Of a stretch of DNA of 64,000 nt, positions 33,192 to 39,857 are shown piece by piece. The notes beneath the pieces were generated by a model. It was not told where the DNA came from. It ran no database searches and was given only the letters and a program-made list of their open reading frames with translations. How positions within the stretch are numbered: position 1 is the stretch's first letter; every line of letters begins with the position of its first letter. The DNA comes from Bacillus sp. Marseille-Q1617 (GTDB lineage: Bacteria; Bacillota; Bacilli; Bacillales; Bacillaceae_B): the NCBI RefSeq assembly GCF_903645295.1, contig NZ_CAHJXM010000001.1, positions 2,233,501 to 2,297,500 of the forward strand, in the 5' to 3' direction. The position numbers and the translations under genes were made by a program.

Positions 33192-33221
33192 AGACGGTGC
33201 TTTTTTCGCCGTCTTTTATTT
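33192..33221 (+). terminator. Terminator after the small plus-strand gene
   Basis: AGACGGTGCTTTTTTCGCCG TCT followed by TTTATTT. Confidence 0.75.
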
Positions 33222-33240
33222 ATATAAAACAGAATTTGAA

Positions 33241-33373
33241 CTAACCTGCCCAATAATTGAATAAGTGGCAATAACCGGATCAATTAGCTAATCTTCAGTT
33301 ATTGCCCCCTTTAATAATTCTATAAAAAAGTGCGTTAATCCTTCTTGGATAAACGCACCCGATTGTTGTATTG
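33241..33373. repeat. Two consecutive cassette-type sites
   Basis: Site 1: CTAACCTGCCCAATAATTGA ATAAG, hairpin GGCAATAACCGGATC...GATCTTCAGTTATTGCC-like arms, second core CCCCTTTAATAATTC. Site 2: hairpin GTGCGTTAATCC-TTCTT-GGATAAACGCAC, second core CCCGATTGTTGTATTG. Confidence 0.8.
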
Positions 33374-33422
33374 TATTTTTTGATTTTTTCATGAGATAAC
33401 ATTTAAATACAAGTCAATATTA

Positions 33423-33451
33423 TTGACAAAATAATTTAATTATGCTATAAT
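33423..33451 (+). promoter_or_regulatory. Consensus sigma-A promoter of the methyltransferase gene
   Basis: TTGACA, 17-bp spacer, TATAAT: a perfect match in both boxes. The gene therefore has a strong promoter of its own right after an array site. Confidence 0.85.
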
Positions 33452-33479
33452 TTACAGTTATTATACTTTGGTATATAAT

Positions 33480-33511
33480 AAGATTCTCCTGGCCAGGGGA
33501 ATCTTATTTTT
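33480..33511 (+). terminator. Leader hairpin / attenuator before the methyltransferase gene
   Basis: AAGATTCTCC TGGCCA GGGGAATCTT followed by ATTTTT, lying between the promoter and the ribosome site. This is an intrinsic terminator in the 5' leader, so expression may depend on antitermination. A short leader frame (TTG at 33468) reads through it. Confidence 0.6.
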
Positions 33512-33533
33512 GTTATATGGGGGGAATCAATGT

Positions 33534-34505
33534 ATGGAGAAAAATGAATCCAGTTTAACTTCCTTAATTTCAGCTTTTGGTCGAGCATACCATAGTAAAT
33601 ATGACACACCAAAGATTTTTGATGATTATATTGCAAAAGATTTAATTACCCAAAAGGAATTTGAAGATATTCGTAAAAACATGATTCAAGGAATTCAATT
33701 TTTTAATCATGAAATTGCTATTAAATTTCAAGATCAACCCGATGAAATATTAAAATGGATTACACAAGTTCAACTCTCACCAACTCCATTAGCACGTGCT
33801 GCCTATTGTGAAAAAGTATTATTCCATGAGATAGTACTAGGAGCTGAACAATATGTCATTCTAGGAGCTGGATTGGATACATTTTGTTTTCGGAACCCAG
33901 AATTAGACCCTAAGTTGGAAATATTTGAAGTTGATTATCCGTCTACACAAGATTTTAAAAGGAATAGGCTAGCCAAATCTAATTATCAAATTCCGGATAA
34001 TTTCCACTTTGTTCCAATGGATTTCACCAAAGATATTATCCTACAAAACCTTATTGATGAGGGTTTTCAACCAAACAAAAAAACCTTCTATAGTCTCTTA
34101 GGTGTTTCCTATTACTTAACAAAAGAAGAAATTTCAAATTTAATTAAAGAATTATTTGCAGAGATTCCATTGGGAAGTTCCATCGTTTTTGATTATGCAG
34201 ATGATAAACTATTTGAAGAAAAAGGATTGTCTAACCGAGTTCAGAATATGGTGCAAATGGCATCAGCTAGTGGCGAACCAATGAAATCATGTTTTACTTA
34301 TGACGAAATAGAAAAATTGTTAGAAGATGCAGGATTACTTATTTACGAACATTTATCACCCGATGTTATAAATAATAAATTCTTTAGCGATCGTTCGGAT
34401 TATTTAAAAGCCTTTGAAACGATTCATTACATCCATGCTGTAAAAAAAATAATTATTTGTTTAATATCAGCTTACCCCTTAATCCACTATTTGATTGAGG
34501 GGTAG
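33534..34505 (+). CDS. Class I SAM-dependent methyltransferase (LCMT/TcmP-like)
   Basis: 323 residues from the ATG 9 bases after GGGGGG. LISAFGRAYHSKYDTPKIFD at the N-terminus, QYVILGAGLDTFCFRNPELD (SAM motif G-A-G-L-D-T), IFEVDYPSTQDFKRNRL and FYSLLGVSYYLTKEEISNLI are typical of leucine carboxyl methyltransferase/TcmP-like O-methyltransferases. The last 20 residues are encoded by a hairpin after an A-run (VKKIIICLISAYPLIHYLIE), so loss of a stop by an A-tract slip is likely. Preceded by a strong promoter and a leader terminator. Substrate unknown. Confidence 0.85.
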   Translation: MEKNESSLTSLISAFGRAYHSKYDTPKIFDDYIAKDLITQKEFEDIRKNMIQGIQFFNHEIAIKFQDQPDEILKWITQVQLSPTPLARAAYCEKVLFHEIVLGAEQYVILGAGLDTFCFRNPELDPKLEIFEVDYPSTQDFKRNRLAKSNYQIPDNFHFVPMDFTKDIILQNLIDEGFQPNKKTFYSLLGVSYYLTKEEISNLIKELFAEIPLGSSIVFDYADDKLFEEKGLSNRVQNMVQMASASGEPMKSCFTYDEIEKLLEDAGLLIYEHLSPDVINNKFFSDRSDYLKAFETIHYIHAVKKIIICLISAYPLIHYLIEG

Positions 34506-34525
34506 GCTTATTATTAATTATTACA
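34462..34525 (+). terminator. Hairpin overlapping the methyltransferase 3' end
   Basis: GCTTACCCCTTAATC - CACTATTT - GATTGAGGGGTAGGC then TTATTATT. It overlaps the last codons, supporting the view that the original stop lay before it. Confidence 0.6.
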
Positions 34526-34594
34526 CAAACTGGCTCCGATTCAGGCACAGTGCTTCTTCCACAACTGCGCCCTATTCTGGAAGTAACGTTTTAA

Positions 34595-34951
34595 TTAATC
34601 ATTATCTGAATTTAGGTTATCTGAACCCAAATTTTCCTGTGCATTTTCTTTCAACTTAGATACATCCGAGGACCATTCATATACATTGAGTTTATAATGT
34701 TTCAAGTCCTCTTCGGATAAATTGCTTTCTAAATAGTCCTCTACATCGTTTATATCCTCTTCATCATAAACTGATACATCGAGAACAGGGTCCGTATCAC
34801 CAATCATGGTACTTTGAACGCTGTATTCATCCCATAAAGAGTCCATAACATTCCCTGTACTATAGGGCTCTTTTTGCGAGAATCCTAATAGCGCAGCTCC
34901 TGCAACAACACACCCTAAAACCAATATTCCTAACTGGCCTTTAAACTTCAT
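34595..34951 (-). CDS. Exported hypothetical protein
   Basis: 118 residues. MKFKGQLGILVLGCVVAGAA LLGFSQK is a signal or anchor sequence; the Cys in L-G-C lies too early for a clear lipobox. The mature part is acidic (YDEEDINDVEDYLESNLSEE) and ends Asn/Asp-rich. GGAGGGTATAAA precedes the ATG. No family recognised. GCGCCCTATTCTGGAAG at 34564, 30 bases beyond the stop, resembles the array core. Confidence 0.65.
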   Translation of the reverse strand: MKFKGQLGILVLGCVVAGAALLGFSQKEPYSTGNVMDSLWDEYSVQSTMIGDTDPVLDVSVYDEEDINDVEDYLESNLSEEDLKHYKLNVYEWSSDVSKLKENAQENLGSDNLNSDND

Positions 34952-35004
34952 TTTATACCCTCCAATACTAAGAACAGTGTCTCATAAAATACTGTGATGA
35001 ACCA

Positions 35005-35295
35005 TTACTTTTCTTCAGTTAAATGGCCCATTAACTGAATAACCCTCTCCCTCCTAACAAGCTCCTCCTCCTCCATCCACGTCAACACATCCATCATCAC
35101 CGCAAACCCCTCTCTATGTAACCAAAACATCCCCTGATCACAGCACGCCCTCCAGATCTCACCGTAGCTCAAGAACCCCAGTCCATCCTCCCTCACATCC
35201 GATCCCCTCAACATGTCGAGTACCAGCCGATACATTTTCCTGCTATCCTTTAAAAAAGAATCCCCCGCCTCAACCGCAGCCTTCGTCATAAACAT
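35005..35295 (-). CDS. Hypothetical protein (96 aa)
   Basis: Started at the ATG 9 bases after GAAGGGGAG. Helical and charged: FLKDSRKMYRLVLDMLRGSD, MMDVLTWMEEEELVRRERVI. The C-rich core TTAAATGGCCCATTAACTGA (35018-35037) overlaps the 3' end, so the last codons are array-type sequence. Codon use is GC-richer than in the array, like the DnaB module to the right, with which it may belong. No family recognised. Confidence 0.5.
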   Translation of the reverse strand: MFMTKAAVEAGDSFLKDSRKMYRLVLDMLRGSDVREDGLGFLSYGEIWRACCDQGMFWLHREGFAVMMDVLTWMEEEELVRRERVIQLMGHLTEEK

Positions 35296-35335
35296 TCCCG
35301 TCACTCCCCTTCTTTTTTATAAAAACAAACCACTC

Positions 35336-35425
35336 CAACCGGGTCAGGGTTCCTGTCCCCGCGACCCGCTCCCGACCCAAGCCGGGACAATGAACCTGTC
35401 CCCTTGTCCCGTGACCCCATCATCG
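35336..35425. repeat. CCTGTCCCC-type palindromic repeat cluster
   Basis: GGGTCAGGGTTCCTGTCCCC GCGACCCGCTCCCGACCC then GGGACAATGAACCTGTCCCC TTGTCCCGTGACCC. Several short inverted arms (GGGTC/GACCC, GGGACA/TGTCCC). Confidence 0.55.
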
Positions 35426-35445
35426 GCCAAAGCTCCGCCAATCCA

Positions 35446-36770
35446 TCACTTCCCATTCCCACTAAACCGCCCGCACTCTTTCTTAAACCTCACCTTCACC
35501 GTCCCCACCGGTCCATTCCGATTCTTCGCAACCTTTAATTCCACTTCATTTGCCGCCTCTCTACCGCTGTTATAGTACTCATCCCGATATAAAAACAAAA
35601 CGATATCCGCATCCTGCTCAATGTTCCCGGAATCCCGCAGATCCGACAGCCTCGGTCTCTTATCATCCCTCGATTCCACACCCCGCGACAGCTGTGACAT
35701 CAGGATGATCGGAATCCCGAATTCCTTTGCCATGCTCTTAAGCTGCTTGGTGATATGCCCGATCATTGGTCGTGCCGATCGAACCGCTCTTTCACGTTGA
35801 TCAGCTGCAGGTAATCGATCACCACAAGAAATGGTTCGGTCGGATACTCACGCCTCAGATTCATAATCCGCTGCCTGATCTCCATCAACGTAAGCAGCCC
35901 GTTTTCAGAGAGCTGCAGGTTCGCTTTATATACCGAGTTCAACGCCTCCTGCATCCTCGGCATTTCGTCCTTCGACAAGTATTTATACGGGTTATGCCAT
36001 TTCATCATGTTGATGTCGGACAGATTCGAGAGAAGCCGCTGCATGATTTGCTTTGAACTCATCTCGAGAGAAAAGAGAAGCGACACCCCCTCTTCACGGG
36101 TACATTCCCATGCGAGCTGGATCGCTAGCGCCGCCTTCCCCGTCGAAGGCCGTGCCGCCAGGATGATGAGCTCGCCTTCCTTCCAGCCCCCGGTCAGCCC
36201 GTTCAGCGCTGGAAACCCGGTATTCACCCCCGGCAGCACGCTCCGTTCCTCGTAAAGAGATTCATAGAGTCCCATGATGATGCTCTCTTTCGTCTCCTCA
36301 TCACGAGAAACTTCGGTGTGCATCTCAATTAGTGCCTTGTACAGATCCTGGGCGGATTCCGGAGTGTAATCGTTTAAAAAATGATTCGCCGAATTCCGAA
36401 TCAGGCCAAGTTCATAGTATTTCGTCACGATCTTCTCGTAGTATCCGAGATTCGCCACCGTCGGACAGTGGGCGCAGAGCTCCAGGAGATAGGTAACGCC
36501 CCCTGCATTCTCGGTCTGATCCTGCATCTCCTCGACAAGCGTCACCGGGTTGATCTCAACACTTTTCTTCTGCAGCTCTTTCATCGCCCCGAACACAATC
36601 CGGTTCCTACTCTGTGTGAAGTGCTTCGGCTCAAGGCTGAGCTGGTGGATCATCTCCTGTTCCAACAGCACCGCCCCGAGGATCATACTTTCTGCTTGAT
36701 GCAGCAGCCGTAAGACCGCTTCATCGCTGCCAAGGTATTTTGTCTCTGCCACACCGCTCACCGTGTTCAA
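35446..36770 (-). pseudogene. DnaB-like replicative helicase (phage type), frameshifted
   Basis: Part one (36770-35763): DnaB N-terminal domain (LLHQAESMILGAVLLEQEMI), then the RecA core with AARPSTGKAALAIQLA and LVVIDYLQLINVKERFDRHD. Part two (from 35766, other frame): MIGHITKQLKSMAKEFGIPI, ILMSQLSRGVESRDDKRPRL, SDLRDSGNIEQDADIVLFLY. They overlap at CCAATGATC, which lacks one A of CAA-ATG-ATC. Walker A reads GKA instead of GKT, a second sign of decay. The helicase of a replication module with the two genes upstream. Confidence 0.85.
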
Positions 36771-37029
36771 CCCGTTCCACTCCCTCCTTCTCCCATTCCC
36801 CCAGCATGTCGAGCACTCTCGTTTCTGCCTCGGGGTTCACATAAAGCTGGGAGACACCCGGTATATATTTGTGCTGTCTGATATGATCTTCCAGCCGTCT
36901 CTTCACCTGACTGTAATCACATTCCCGGAGCATTCTGTACCAAAGATTCATCGTTGATTCCGGCAGCGTCTTTGTCGGATACGCCAGATGCAACTGTCTC
37001 ATAAGCTCCCTGAACTCCTCAGTTGTCAT
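36721..37029 (-). CDS. Putative helicase loader (SPP1 G39P-like)
   Basis: 102 residues. MTTEEFRELMRQLHLAYPTK and STMNLWYRMLRECDYSQVKR followed by LEDHIRQHKYIPGVSQL resemble the phage loader/inhibitor G39P family (about 100-130 residues), encoded between initiator and helicase. It overlaps the upstream gene by 11 bases and the helicase start by 50, a compact phage-like operon. GGAG-type site is weak because the start lies in the upstream gene. Confidence 0.65.
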   Translation of the reverse strand: MTTEEFRELMRQLHLAYPTKTLPESTMNLWYRMLRECDYSQVKRRLEDHIRQHKYIPGVSQLYVNPEAETRVLDMLGEWEKEGVERVEHGERCGRDKIPWQR

Positions 37030-37870
37030 CGTCCTTCACACTCTCCTCCAGCCGGTCAAGCATCTCATCCAGCCTGTCCATCCTCGTCCCCTGCGGCTCC
37101 CGTCTCTCAAGCGCCTTCAGCAAATACTTCGGACTGTAGATCGTCCCGTTCGGCTCATGGATTTTGATTTTGTCAAACTGCTCATCCATGAACACCTTCA
37201 GTTCGTCCACCGTCATCTCATGCAGGCTGATCTTCTCAAGCGCCATCTGATCGATCGGTGACAGCGAAAAGCTTCCGCCCCTCCTCACCAGGAAATGCTC
37301 CGTGATCAGCGTCACTCTATCTGCCATATTATTCGTTAGGGTGGTGAATGTTTTTTTCTCTTCTTTCTCTACCTTCTCTACAATCTTCTTTTTGTTTTCA
37401 ACCCTGTCGCAACAATCCTCCAACCCTGATTCAAGTCTCGAAGGCAAAAAAATATCAGCATGGTTTTCATGTTTTTCAGTATACGCCTCTTCGCCTTCGA
37501 TCCCCGGTACATCCAGAGCCTGTGGATCTCCAGTCGAATCCTGGGCTTTCAGCATCGTAAACAAATATCCATGCTTGAACTTCTCCGTTGTGATCAGCCC
37601 GGCCTTCTCCAGCCTTTTAATCGAGCGCTGGATCCTGGAGTTACTATACTCATCCTTCTTATTCCCGCTATAGAACCAAAGATTTTCCCGAATCTTACTG
37701 ATCGACTGAACAAATTGCCCCTTCTTTAAAACGCGATGCCCCAGCACCACACCATCCTTCACCGCTGCATGACCTGCAATCCACAAATAAATCCGGACAT
37801 CCTCCGGGTGAAAAAACAGCTGCGACTGCAACAGCTCCTTTTCGATCTTCATCCATCCACTCAACAACAT
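37019..37870 (-). CDS. DnaD-domain replication initiation protein (phage type)
   Basis: 283 residues from the ATG behind AAAGGAGTGATTGGA. N-terminal winged helix: SGWMKIEKELLQSQLFFHPE, VRIYLWIAGHAAVKDGVVLG, SNSRIQRSIKRLEKAGLITT (recognition helix and wing). A charged linker (KKIVEKVEKEEKKTFTTL) then a C-terminal region used by phage DnaD/gp38-like initiators to recruit helicase. With the loader and helicase this is a theta-type replication module of a prophage, plasmid or ICE. A dyad operator lies upstream. Confidence 0.8.
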   Translation of the reverse strand: MLLSGWMKIEKELLQSQLFFHPEDVRIYLWIAGHAAVKDGVVLGHRVLKKGQFVQSISKIRENLWFYSGNKKDEYSNSRIQRSIKRLEKAGLITTEKFKHGYLFTMLKAQDSTGDPQALDVPGIEGEEAYTEKHENHADIFLPSRLESGLEDCCDRVENKKKIVEKVEKEEKKTFTTLTNNMADRVTLITEHFLVRRGGSFSLSPIDQMALEKISLHEMTVDELKVFMDEQFDKIKIHEPNGTIYSPKYLLKALERREPQGTRMDRLDEMLDRLEESVKDDDN

Positions 37871-37890
37871 TCCAATCACTCCTTTTTCAT

Positions 37891-37912
37891 ATTCACTTTC
37901 TATATAGTGAAT
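37891..37912. promoter_or_regulatory. Dyad operator upstream of the replication module
   Basis: ATTCACT-TTCTATAT-AGTGAAT, perfect 7-bp arms, 20 bases upstream of the DnaD-like start. Candidate repressor site. Confidence 0.5.
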
Positions 37913-37964
37913 GAGCGTTGAAAAGGACACCCTGATTCAAATCTTTTTTAAAAAAATTTTAAAG

Positions 37965-38000
37965 CCCGTCCCAGACTGCATTCATGCGATCCGGGATGGG
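37965..38000. terminator. Hairpin between divergent genes
   Basis: CCCGTCCC - 20-base loop - GGGATGGG with A/T runs on its left (TTTTTTAAAAAAATTTT). It may stop antisense or read-through transcripts; purpose uncertain. Confidence 0.4.
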
Positions 38001-38167
38001 TCATAATCAGTTGTAAGAAAAAAGCACGGTTAATCCCCCCTCTACCTAAGGAAAATAAATGGAATCATCTACCTACTTTCCGGTAAGATAAAATAGACAG
38101 GCAGTTTACTGAAAATTAGAATAATAGATTGTGAGACAGGAAACGAAATAAGCAATGGAGGGTTGAT

Positions 38168-38998
38168 ATGGCGTTTAAAATTTACATCGTGGTTTTGCTG
38201 GTCTTTTCGGTGGCGAATTTGGTCTTTTTCATTTTTCAACCATTAAAATATCATTTGTCTCTTCGGACACTGCGGAAAACCCTATATACATTGTTTATAG
38301 GAGCCATATCCATCGGTTTGTTGATGGATGAACTCCAATTGTCTAATTGGGAGTTTATCTTGACCCTGACTGCCATCGTGATTTTTATGGATTTAGCCGT
38401 TCTTTTGACTCCGAGCATCATGAAAATTTGGAGTGCCGAGTTTCAATACACCGATTATGTGGAAGATATCATCAAGACCAATGACAAGATTCATAAGGCC
38501 ATGGTCTACCGGGTTGAAGCGATGTCTGAAATGATTCAGAAAAACAATGAGCTTCTCTCACCCTCAGGAAGTTACACGGAACAAGAGTTAAAAAACTATC
38601 TGGATATCTATGCCGAGAAGTTTGGATTCAACGTACAGATTCACCGGGTCCGGGATATAGAGTTTTCAGCAGATGATGTAGATCCGGCTGTGATAGGAGG
38701 ATTGGCTGAAGAAGAGATCCAATTGCTTGTCGAAGCCTATCGCTTAACAGAAGGAATCAGGATGACAGTAGAACAAATCAAGACCATTAATAACTTTGCC
38801 TTAACCAAAGAGGAAGAGGATGTAGAAAGCCTGGCACAATCAGCGGTCGTGTCCCTTGTCGATGAAGAAAGCATGCTTGTACCGGTGTTTATGGATACAG
38901 ACCAGTTCATTATCGTCTTGAAAAAGGAAATGGGTGATGTGTTAGAGGTAGACGCCATCCACATCACCAATTTAATCTACCTTTTCTATTCGCTTTAA
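38168..38998 (+). CDS. spoIISA: SpoIISA family toxin (membrane)
   Basis: 276 residues, behind GGAGGGTTGAT. Three N-terminal membrane helices (about 5-23, 41-55, 61-82: WEFILTLTAIVIFMDLAVLL), then a cytoplasmic GAF-like domain beginning with a coiled coil (SAEFQYTDYVEDIIKTNDKI). Length, topology and the small basic gene directly downstream match SpoIISA of the SpoIIS toxin-antitoxin system, which damages the membrane of vegetative cells unless bound by SpoIISB. The family is divergent, and the call leans on architecture plus context. Confidence 0.8.
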   Translation: MAFKIYIVVLLVFSVANLVFFIFQPLKYHLSLRTLRKTLYTLFIGAISIGLLMDELQLSNWEFILTLTAIVIFMDLAVLLTPSIMKIWSAEFQYTDYVEDIIKTNDKIHKAMVYRVEAMSEMIQKNNELLSPSGSYTEQELKNYLDIYAEKFGFNVQIHRVRDIEFSADDVDPAVIGGLAEEEIQLLVEAYRLTEGIRMTVEQIKTINNFALTKEEEDVESLAQSAVVSLVDEESMLVPVFMDTDQFIIVLKKEMGDVLEVDAIHITNLIYLFYSL

Positions 38999-39051
38999 AA
39001 CGAACCGTGGTATAATGATAGAAAGACCACTTCATTAAGGGAGGGTTTAAC

Positions 39052-39237
39052 ATGATCGGGCAATTTAAAGAAAAAGATTCAAAAAAAGGCAAAGTGATCA
39101 CGGTAAACGGCCGGCGGGTGAAAGTGTCAGCCACTGCTTCCAGAGTGACCCATCTATCTGACAAATCAACGAGCAAAATGTCCCGCAATGTCCAGCAGCT
39201 GAATAAAAAGGTGCTGCAATTCATTAACAATCAATAG
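39052..39237 (+). CDS. spoIISB: SpoIISB family antitoxin
   Basis: 61 residues, very basic (MIGQFKEKDSKKGKVITVNG, RRVKVSATASRVTHLSDKST), 53 bases after the toxin gene, behind TAAGGGAGGGTTTAAC. SpoIISB antitoxins are disordered 50-60-residue proteins that wrap around SpoIISA, and the central S-x-T-x-S-R-V-T-H-L region fits. Independent ribosome site and a terminator after it. Assignment is mainly by context. Confidence 0.75.
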   Translation: MIGQFKEKDSKKGKVITVNGRRVKVSATASRVTHLSDKSTSKMSRNVQQLNKKVLQFINNQ

Positions 39238-39251
39238 AACTAACACGTCTC

Positions 39252-39284
39252 GCAGGAAGCAATCATGCATCCTGCTTTTTTATT
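39252..39284 (+). terminator. Terminator of the spoIIS operon
   Basis: GCAGGA AGCAATCATGCA TCCTGC TTTTTTATTT, 14 bases after the antitoxin stop. Confidence 0.9.
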
Positions 39285-39353
39285 TCGTTGTATACTTCTT
39301 CCCCCTCCTGAATAAGATGGATAGTAATGGAACCTTGACAGGAGGGAAAAAAC

Positions 39354-39482
39354 ATGGACAAGAACCCAAATAAGAAACCAACCCCCAAAAAAGTCACGCA
39401 TCTAAAAGGCGAAACCAAAATAGATAAAAAGAATAAAGAAGCTCTGAAAGTCATTAAGTCAATTAAGGGGATGTTTGGGTAA
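39354..39482 (+). CDS. Small basic protein (42 aa)
   Basis: MDKNPNKKPTPKKVTHLKGE then TKIDKKNKEALKVIKSIKGM FG. ACAGGAGGGAAAAAAC is an excellent ribosome site. Lys-rich, with no membrane segment. The word K-K-V-T-H-L also occurs as R-V-T-H-L in the antitoxin upstream, which might be chance. Unknown function. Confidence 0.6.
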   Translation: MDKNPNKKPTPKKVTHLKGETKIDKKNKEALKVIKSIKGMFG

Positions 39483-39808
39483 GACTGTGGATAGACAGAG
39501 GGATGGGATGACGCCAAGTCCATTCTGGGTGTCTCTCTGTTAGATATCAAATCTAGGTTTTCACAATATCAAAATCAATAAGGTGAAATAATGAAAAATA
39601 CTCCGTGATATTTAATGCTTTCAAACTCTCAATCTGAAATTCCAACTCATTCCCCTTCACAAATCCGGTAATATACTTCCTATTCCCTTTTCATAATAAA
39701 AAAGCACAGCGTCTGAGGTACCTGTCCCCATAGCATCCAACACAAGGAAAAGCCCTCCATCCTATTTACTCCTACTTTTAATAAATCAGAATCATTCCTA
39801 TTTACAAA
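39483..39808. other. Intergenic stretch before the zinc-uptake gene
   Basis: No gene. AGACAGAGGGATGGGATGAC ... GGGTGTCTCTCTGTT (39492-39542) forms a long imperfect hairpin that may terminate the 42-residue gene. GAGGTACCTGTCCCC (39715-39729) is half of the palindrome family found at 47.7 and 53.6 kb. Confidence 0.5.
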
Positions 39809-39826
39809 TCGTAATGATTACGATAT
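39806..39826. promoter_or_regulatory. Zur box
   Basis: AAATCGTAATGATTACGATA: the core TCGTAAT-G-ATTACGA is a perfect 7-1-7 inverted repeat, the consensus of Bacillus Zur operators. It lies 32-52 bases upstream of the zinc-binding lipoprotein start, so zinc-replete Zur should repress the gene. Confidence 0.92.
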
Positions 39827-39857
39827 ATTATGGTAAGAAATGATAAGGAGGAACCAC

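Noticed and set aside
22009..33373. CRISPR array
   Set aside because: Repeats are spaced by whole genes, are dyad-containing and variable, and no regular 30-40 bp spacers or cas genes exist.
15950..35043. Array hairpins as ordinary rho-independent terminators
   Set aside because: Most lack a T-run on either side, they carry conserved flanking cores, and single junctions may contain two in a row. Only those at 31549 and 33192 have U-tracts and are listed as terminators.
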